A DNA stretch of 64,000 nucleotides from an uncultured Bacteroidia bacterium (GTDB taxonomy: Bacteria > Bacteroidota > Bacteroidia > Bacteroidales > Prolixibacteraceae): positions 1 through 64,000 of the forward strand of contig CAIXZH010000054.1 of NCBI GenBank assembly GCA_903923905.1, given 5' to 3'. Shown here in pieces: positions 59,750 through 64,000 of this stretch. The first letter of the stretch is position 1. Every line of letters starts with the position of its first letter. The position numbers were made by a program, and so were the translations under genes. Under the pieces are notes generated by a model. It did not search any database, was not told the DNA's origin, and worked only from the letters and a program-made list of their open reading frames with translations.

Positions 59750-59791
59750 AAAATAAAAACCCCGAAACCAAATTTTATGGTCCCGGGGTTT
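59750..59791 (-). terminator. Terminator after trpB
   Basis: On the minus strand AAACCCCG (59791-59784) pairs with CGGGGTTT (59764-59757), with an inner ACCA/TGGT pair. A TTTTTATTTTG tail follows. It separates trpB from the N-ATPase operon. Confidence 0.85.
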
Positions 59792-59800
59792 AATCAAATG

Positions 59801-59918
59801 CTAAAAGTTTTAGGGCTATAGGCTTAAGTACTTTAGGATATTCGGATGGAATTACATAAATATCATATTATCAATACTAAAAGTCCAGCCTAAAAGCCTG
59901 CAGCCTAAAAGCCTGATG
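59801..59918. repeat. 15-bp word array with inverted counterpart after trpB
   Basis: CAGCCTAAAAGCCTG occurs twice in tandem (59886-59915). The left side at 59801-59836 holds TTTTAGGGCTATAGGCTT, an imperfect reverse complement. The words equal those at 10843-10965, 49 kb away. Confidence 0.7.
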
Positions 59919-59919
59919 T

Positions 59920-61122
59920 CTATTCAGGTAAACCATATTTTTCAACTACAAAATCGATGTCCTTATCGCCACGACCGCTCAAGTTGACGAGGATCGATTC
60001 TCTCGGATTCAATTTTGCCAACTTAAGGGCATAAGCGACCGCATGGGCACTTTCCAGCGCCGGAATAATTCCTTCAAGCCGGCTTAATTCGTAAAACGCA
60101 TCAATCGTTTCATCATCGGTTGCAGTTTCATAAGATACCCTTTTCCAATCCTTTAACATGCTATGTTCAGGACCGACACCAGGGTAATCGAGGCCGCTGG
60201 CAACAGAATATACCGGTGATGGTTCTCCTTTTTCATCCTGGAGCAGATAGCATTTAAACCCGTGAATCATACCGGGTGTTCCAAGTGACATTGTTGCGGC
60301 ATGTTCCCCTAAGTCAAAGGAACGGCCTGCTGGTTCGACACCATATAGTTTTACATCCGATTCTTCAAGAAATGCAGAGAATATTCCCATGGCGTTACTG
60401 CCACCACCAACGCAGGCAACAACATTATCGGGAAGTTCGCCAGTCATTTCATGAAATTGTTCCCGGGCTTCGATCCCAACCACACGCTGAAAATCGCGAA
60501 CCATCATTGGAAATGGGTGAGGACCAACAACTGAACCAATGCAGTAAATACTGTTTTCAAAATCCTGCATATAGGCGCCAAAAGCCGAATCGACAGCCTC
60601 CTTTAATGTTTTCAGCCCGAAGGATACCGGGACAACTTTCGCACCAAGGATTTGCATTCTTACAACATTAGGATGTTCCTTGATAATATCTACCTCACCC
60701 ATATGGATTTCACATTCCAGTCCGAAATAGGCTGCTGCCGTTGCAAGTGCTACACCATGTTGTCCAGCCCCGGTCTCAGCAATAAGCTTTTTCTTACCCA
60801 AATATTTTGCAAGCAATGCTTCACCCATGCAATGGTTAAGCTTATGGGCTCCAGTATGGTTCAGATCTTCACGCTTTAGATAAATCCGCCCCCCGTATTT
60901 GGTGGATAACCGGTTACAGAAATAGACCGGCGTAGGCCTTCCCTGGTAATGCTTGCGAATGCTGCGTAACTCAGAAATGAAATGATGCGACTTACTGATT
61001 GAATAATAAGCATCAGTAATCTTTTCCATCTCAGTCTGAAGATTGGGTGGTATAAAACTGCCACCATATTCTTCAAAAAAGCCTTCAGGATTGGGGTAAT
61101 TCTTAAAATAGTTTGTTGTCAT
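59920..61122 (-). CDS. trpB: Tryptophan synthase beta chain
   Basis: Joins indole and serine to tryptophan with PLP. At 400 residues it is the standard TrpB1 length. PLP lysine is Lys94 in HTGAHKLNH, the catalytic Glu is in [11 protein letters not shown], the phosphate loop is [10 protein letters not shown], and the monovalent-cation region [12 protein letters not shown] is present. trpA and the other trp genes are absent nearby, so it is either a scattered pathway gene or an indole-salvage enzyme. It has its own terminator. Confidence 0.95.
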   Translation of the reverse strand: MTTNYFKNYPNPEGFFEEYGGSFIPPNLQTEMEKITDAYYSISKSHHFISELRSIRKHYQGRPTPVYFCNRLSTKYGGRIYLKREDLNHTGAHKLNHCMGEALLAKYLGKKKLIAETGAGQHGVALATAAAYFGLECEIHMGEVDIIKEHPNVVRMQILGAKVVPVSFGLKTLKEAVDSAFGAYMQDFENSIYCIGSVVGPHPFPMMVRDFQRVVGIEAREQFHEMTGELPDNVVACVGGGSNAMGIFSAFLEESDVKLYGVEPAGRSFDLGEHAATMSLGTPGMIHGFKCYLLQDEKGEPSPVYSVASGLDYPGVGPEHSMLKDWKRVSYETATDDETIDAFYELSRLEGIIPALESAHAVAYALKLAKLNPRESILVNLSGRGDKDIDFVVEKYGLPE

Positions 61123-61351
61123 TTTTGTATTTAATTAGTAATTAATATGTTACGATTTCGACGTTTTATTTTGGGCCTTTTAGGAATTGTAACCGATCAG
61201 ATCCATCGGTCAAGGACTTCAAAATTAAAAAAATGATCCGCAATTCAAAATCCCCATTATGAAAAATTTGTAATTTATTTCGTTTATTTTTAATCAAAGA
61301 GATTCAAGTGTGAGCTTGTTTCTTACAGATTGAAAGGAAACGCTATTTAAA

Positions 61352-61534
61352 TAGTTACTGGCTGCCGAGAACTAGCTGTTGGCTGCTGGTAACTGGCTGT
61401 TGGCAAATAGCTACCGGCAACTGGCTACTGGCTTATTTTTCACTACCAGATAGCATATTAAACAATCCGATAGCGGAAAATATAACATTACGATGATCGA
61501 ATTTGGCCAGCTGCCATCCGCTAGTCGCTAACTC
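61352..61534. repeat. Heptamer word array with inverted counterpart between trpB and the ABC exporter
   Basis: Twelve consecutive heptamers from 61352 to 61435: AATAGTT, ACTGGCT, GCCGAGA, ACTAGCT, GTTGGCT, GCTGGTA, ACTGGCT, GTTGGCA, AATAGCT, ACCGGCA, ACTGGCT, ACTGGCT. About 70 bp later four heptamers in reverse-complement form follow: GGCCAGC, TGCCATC, CGCTAGT, CGCTAAC (61507-61534). The rest of the 526-bp divergent spacer shows no gene. Confidence 0.75.
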
Positions 61535-61648
61535 TCAAGCTTTTTTAGAATCATGATTTGAATTATCCGACGCCGATCTGGATGTACATTGAACTTAACA
61601 GCATTGAATGTGTTCTAATAGCAATTCATAAATCCTGAAATATTTGAA

Positions 61649-63418
61649 ATGATTGAAGTAGAAAAAAAGAAAATCACAAAGGCTGGTCTTATAAATGCCT
61701 ATAAATTATATCATTATATTAAGCCATTTCAAAAGGAATACTTCGTCGGAGTAATTTTTTTGTTCTTATCCAGTCTTGGAAACCTTGCATTTCCCAAATT
61801 ATTAGGCGAGATGGTCAATTCGGCCACTTCGCCTGTTCCTGGAAAAATGAATTATGTTGCTTTGTTACTAGGTGTAGTCCTTATTCTAAATGCTATATTT
61901 TCTTATTTCAGGGTTGTGCTCTTTAATAATGTTACTGAAAAGGCACTCGCATTTTTACGCAGAGACACTTACAATCATTTAATCCGGTTGCCTCTGAAAT
62001 TTTTTGAACAACACAGGGTAGGGGAGTTGAACAGCCGTATTTCTGCAGACATCACCTTGCTTCAGGAGACGATGACAACGACTTTGGCAGAGTTAATCAG
62101 GCAACTGATTATCATCATTGGCGGGATTACCTTATTGGCAATAACTTCCATTAAGCTAACACTGTTTATGCTGGTCATTCTGCCTCCGACGATGACCTTC
62201 GCCCGCCTGTTTGGCAAATATATCCGGAAGATCTCAAAGGAGGTACAAAGCGAAGTTGCAAAATCGAATACGGTGGTTGAAGAGACTTTACAGGGGATCC
62301 AAAGCGTCAAGGCGTATACCAATGAATTTTTTGAAATGTCGAGATACCGCAAAAAGACGGAAAGCATTGCAGAAATGGGAATGAGGAGCGGCAAATACCG
62401 GGGTGCTTTTGCTTCATTTATAATCCTGGGTTTATTTGGTGCACTTGCCGCGGTAATATGGAAGGGATCGGCGATGTTGGCCAAAGGAGAGCTGGTACCT
62501 GGCGATCTCTTCTCATTTGTGATTTATTCCGCATTTGTTGGGGGTACCATTGGAGGTCTGGCGAGTGTTTTTACGAGCATTCAGAAATTTCTTGGTGCGA
62601 CTGAAGAGCTTTTTGCCCTTTTCAATGAGAACGAGGAGGAGCTCACCGAGGTTAATCATATTGAGCCTGTGCATGAATTGCATGGACAGATTTCATTTGA
62701 AGGGCTCTCTTTTGCATACCCGATGAGAAAGGATGAATTGGTGTTACGCAACATTGAAATAGATATTGCATCCAATCAGCTTATTGCTCTGGTGGGGCCG
62801 AGCGGGGCGGGTAAGTCTACTATTGCATCTCTTCTTTTGGGGCTTCATAAGCCAACTAAAGGCAAGATCCTTTTCGATGGCAGAGAACAGGCTCATTTTC
62901 CATTGTCTGCCATTCGTAAACAAATTGCCCTGGTTCCGCAAGATATTTTTCTTTTCGGGGGAACAATCCGTGAAAATATAGCTTACGGCAGGACCAATGC
63001 CACACAGGAGGAGATTTATGATGCTGCTTTAAAAGCCAATGCGATGGAGTTTATTGACCGTTTTCCGGAGAAGCTCGACACAATCGTTGGGGAGCGGGGA
63101 ACGCAGCTTTCCGGTGGACAGCGTCAACGGATCGCCATTGCCAGGGCAGTACTCAAAAATCCGAAGATTCTGATCCTTGACGAGGCTACTTCCTCACTGG
63201 ATTCAGAATCTGAACGGCTGGTCCAGGATGCACTGGAGAAACTTATGACCGGAAGGACTTCTATTGTAATTGCCCACCGTTTATCGACAATCCGGAATGC
63301 AGACCAGATCTTTGTAATGGATAAAGGGAGCCTTGCTGAAATGGGAACTCACGAAGAACTGATTCAGGTTTCAGACGGCATTTACCGGAATCTGAGTGAA
63401 CTGCAGTATAACGGGTAA
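61649..63418 (+). CDS. ABC transporter, fused permease and ATPase (MsbA-like exporter)
   Basis: A 589-residue half-transporter working as a homodimer. Six membrane helices fill residues 30-320. The ATPase domain has Walker A GPSGAGKST, the Q-loop ALVPQDIF, the signature LSGGQRQRIA, Walker B ILILDEATSSLD and the H-loop IAHRLST. The layout is that of lipid/drug exporters (MsbA, LmrA). Substrate cannot be deduced. It is monocistronic and divergent from trpB. Confidence 0.92.
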   Translation: MIEVEKKKITKAGLINAYKLYHYIKPFQKEYFVGVIFLFLSSLGNLAFPKLLGEMVNSATSPVPGKMNYVALLLGVVLILNAIFSYFRVVLFNNVTEKALAFLRRDTYNHLIRLPLKFFEQHRVGELNSRISADITLLQETMTTTLAELIRQLIIIIGGITLLAITSIKLTLFMLVILPPTMTFARLFGKYIRKISKEVQSEVAKSNTVVEETLQGIQSVKAYTNEFFEMSRYRKKTESIAEMGMRSGKYRGAFASFIILGLFGALAAVIWKGSAMLAKGELVPGDLFSFVIYSAFVGGTIGGLASVFTSIQKFLGATEELFALFNENEEELTEVNHIEPVHELHGQISFEGLSFAYPMRKDELVLRNIEIDIASNQLIALVGPSGAGKSTIASLLLGLHKPTKGKILFDGREQAHFPLSAIRKQIALVPQDIFLFGGTIRENIAYGRTNATQEEIYDAALKANAMEFIDRFPEKLDTIVGERGTQLSGGQRQRIAIARAVLKNPKILILDEATSSLDSESERLVQDALEKLMTGRTSIVIAHRLSTIRNADQIFVMDKGSLAEMGTHEELIQVSDGIYRNLSELQYNG

Positions 63419-63585
63419 ACTGTTAAATAATAAGAAGATATTCCTAAAAATATCCTCTTTATCAATTAATTTTGGAGTATTCACTGCTTTAAGCAATGAA
63501 TCATAAAAATCTTCGGGCAAGATTTATGTTCGGAACATGAAATTGTTTTTTTACAACAACCAGTGCCCTGAATGGGCAAACCAGC

Positions 63586-63837
63586 AATAACCCCGGGTAA
63601 TCCGTCATCTGACGGAGCCTCCCGGGGTAAATAGACCAATAACTAAGACCGTCCGCGCGTAAATGTCAGTAAAAGCATTTCACATCTTTCGGACGGAACG
63701 GATCTCGCCTTCGAAAAAGCTCATTTACCGGCAGTGGTGGTACTTGCGGCGAAAAGATCTTCTGGTTTTCAAATCGCTTTCTGCGTCGCCGCCTTTTTCG
63801 CATTTTTCATTTCCCCGGGTTTTCACCCGGGGTTATT
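63586..63837. mobile_element. 252-bp GC-rich element with 13-bp terminal inverted repeats
   Basis: AATAACCCCGGGT (63586-63598) and its exact reverse complement (63825-63837) bound a segment with several nested hairpins: TCCGTCA/TGACGGA inside CCCCGGG/CCCGGGG near the left end, CCGTCCG/CGGACGG in the middle, and CCCCGGGT-TTTC-ACCCGGGG (63813-63832) at the right end. No transposase frame fits within it. It looks like a MITE- or REP-type element or a structured RNA. An ACCCT-TTC-AGGGT hairpin (63846-63858) follows just outside. Confidence 0.5.
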
Positions 63838-63965
63838 TAAATAACACCCTTTCAGGGTTTTCACTATTGCTTTGTAACAGTTTTACATTTAACAAGAGGG
63901 TAGCAAAAAATCATAGTTAACCTATCCAAAATGATGAAATAAGTATTAAATGATAATTTAAAACA

Positions 63966-63993
63966 AAAAGGCTGCCTTTTCAGACAGCCTTTT
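63966..63993. terminator. Bidirectional terminator at the right edge
   Basis: AAAAGGCTG (63966-63974) and CAGCCTTTT (63985-63993) form a 9-bp hairpin flanked by A on the left and T on the right. It can end transcription from both sides and suggests a minus-strand gene starting beyond the window. Confidence 0.8.
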
Positions 63994-64000
63994 ATATCAA

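Noticed and set aside
63663-63920. 85-codon open frame over the right-hand structured element
   Set aside because: It crosses the terminal hairpin of the element, has low-complexity Ser/Phe content and no homology; the DNA structure explains the region better.

Overview
The window is ordinary chromosome from a Bacteroidota bacterium, most likely of the Bacteroidales/Marinilabiliales type. The signs are a short primary sigma factor without region 1.1, a promoter of the TTTG-N19-TAnnTTTG class, Bacteroidota-type UxaE, MltG and FtsE proteins, an outer-membrane beta-barrel paired with a TPR protein, and AT-rich intergenic DNA with few Shine-Dalgarno signals. No rRNA, tRNA, prophage or CRISPR array was seen. 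The left edge holds the tail of an IS4-like transposase, followed by about 1 kb of AT-rich DNA without a gene.

Region 1 (1.2-13.9 kb) is a hexuronate locus organised around a divergent control region. Leftward runs lacI - SDR mannonate oxidoreductase - kdgK - LarA-family epimerase - Gfo/Idh/MocA oxidoreductase - pdxB - gnd. Rightward runs uxaE - uxaC - hexuronate MFS transporter. Two LacI-type operators exactly 90 bp apart lie between the arms, and one overlaps the -7 box of the uxaE promoter. Together the enzymes bring galacturonate or glucuronate to mannonate. No mannonate dehydratase is present, but a LarA relative (a family that includes D-gluconate 2-epimerases) and 6-phosphogluconate dehydrogenase are. 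This suggests a mannonate-to-gluconate exit into the pentose phosphate pathway.

Region 2 (14-48.9 kb) is housekeeping and envelope biology: two small membrane proteins, a HAD phosphatase, uvrB with an overlapping HD-domain gene, primary sigma factor, an HtrA protease with a possible sigma-54 promoter, a PMCA-type Ca2+ ATPase with extra membrane segments, rmuC, a DedA protein, a flavodiiron protein, mltG, murB, ftsE, a large TPR lipid/periplasmic-type protein with its beta-barrel partner, gyrB, a LOG-family protein, an alpha-2-macroglobulin lipoprotein with its pbpC partner (broken by one in-frame amber codon), a DUF486-like membrane protein and an M48 protease with a C-terminal TerB-like region.

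Region 3 (49-63.4 kb) holds a Spy/CpxP-like protein, a DEAD-box helicase, a secreted Gfo/Idh/MocA oxidoreductase, a complete N-type ATPase operon in the order atpD-C-Q-R-B-E-F-A-G with no separate delta gene, a lone trpB and an MsbA-like ABC exporter.

The least ordinary content is in the spacers. At least eight intergenic spots carry arrays of 7-, 8-, 9- or 15-nt words, each locus with its own word, several with an inverted counterpart 80-150 bp away. A second family is a 113-bp structured repeat present three times between 49.0 and 52.9 kb. A third is a 252-bp GC-rich element with 13-bp terminal inverted repeats at the right end.
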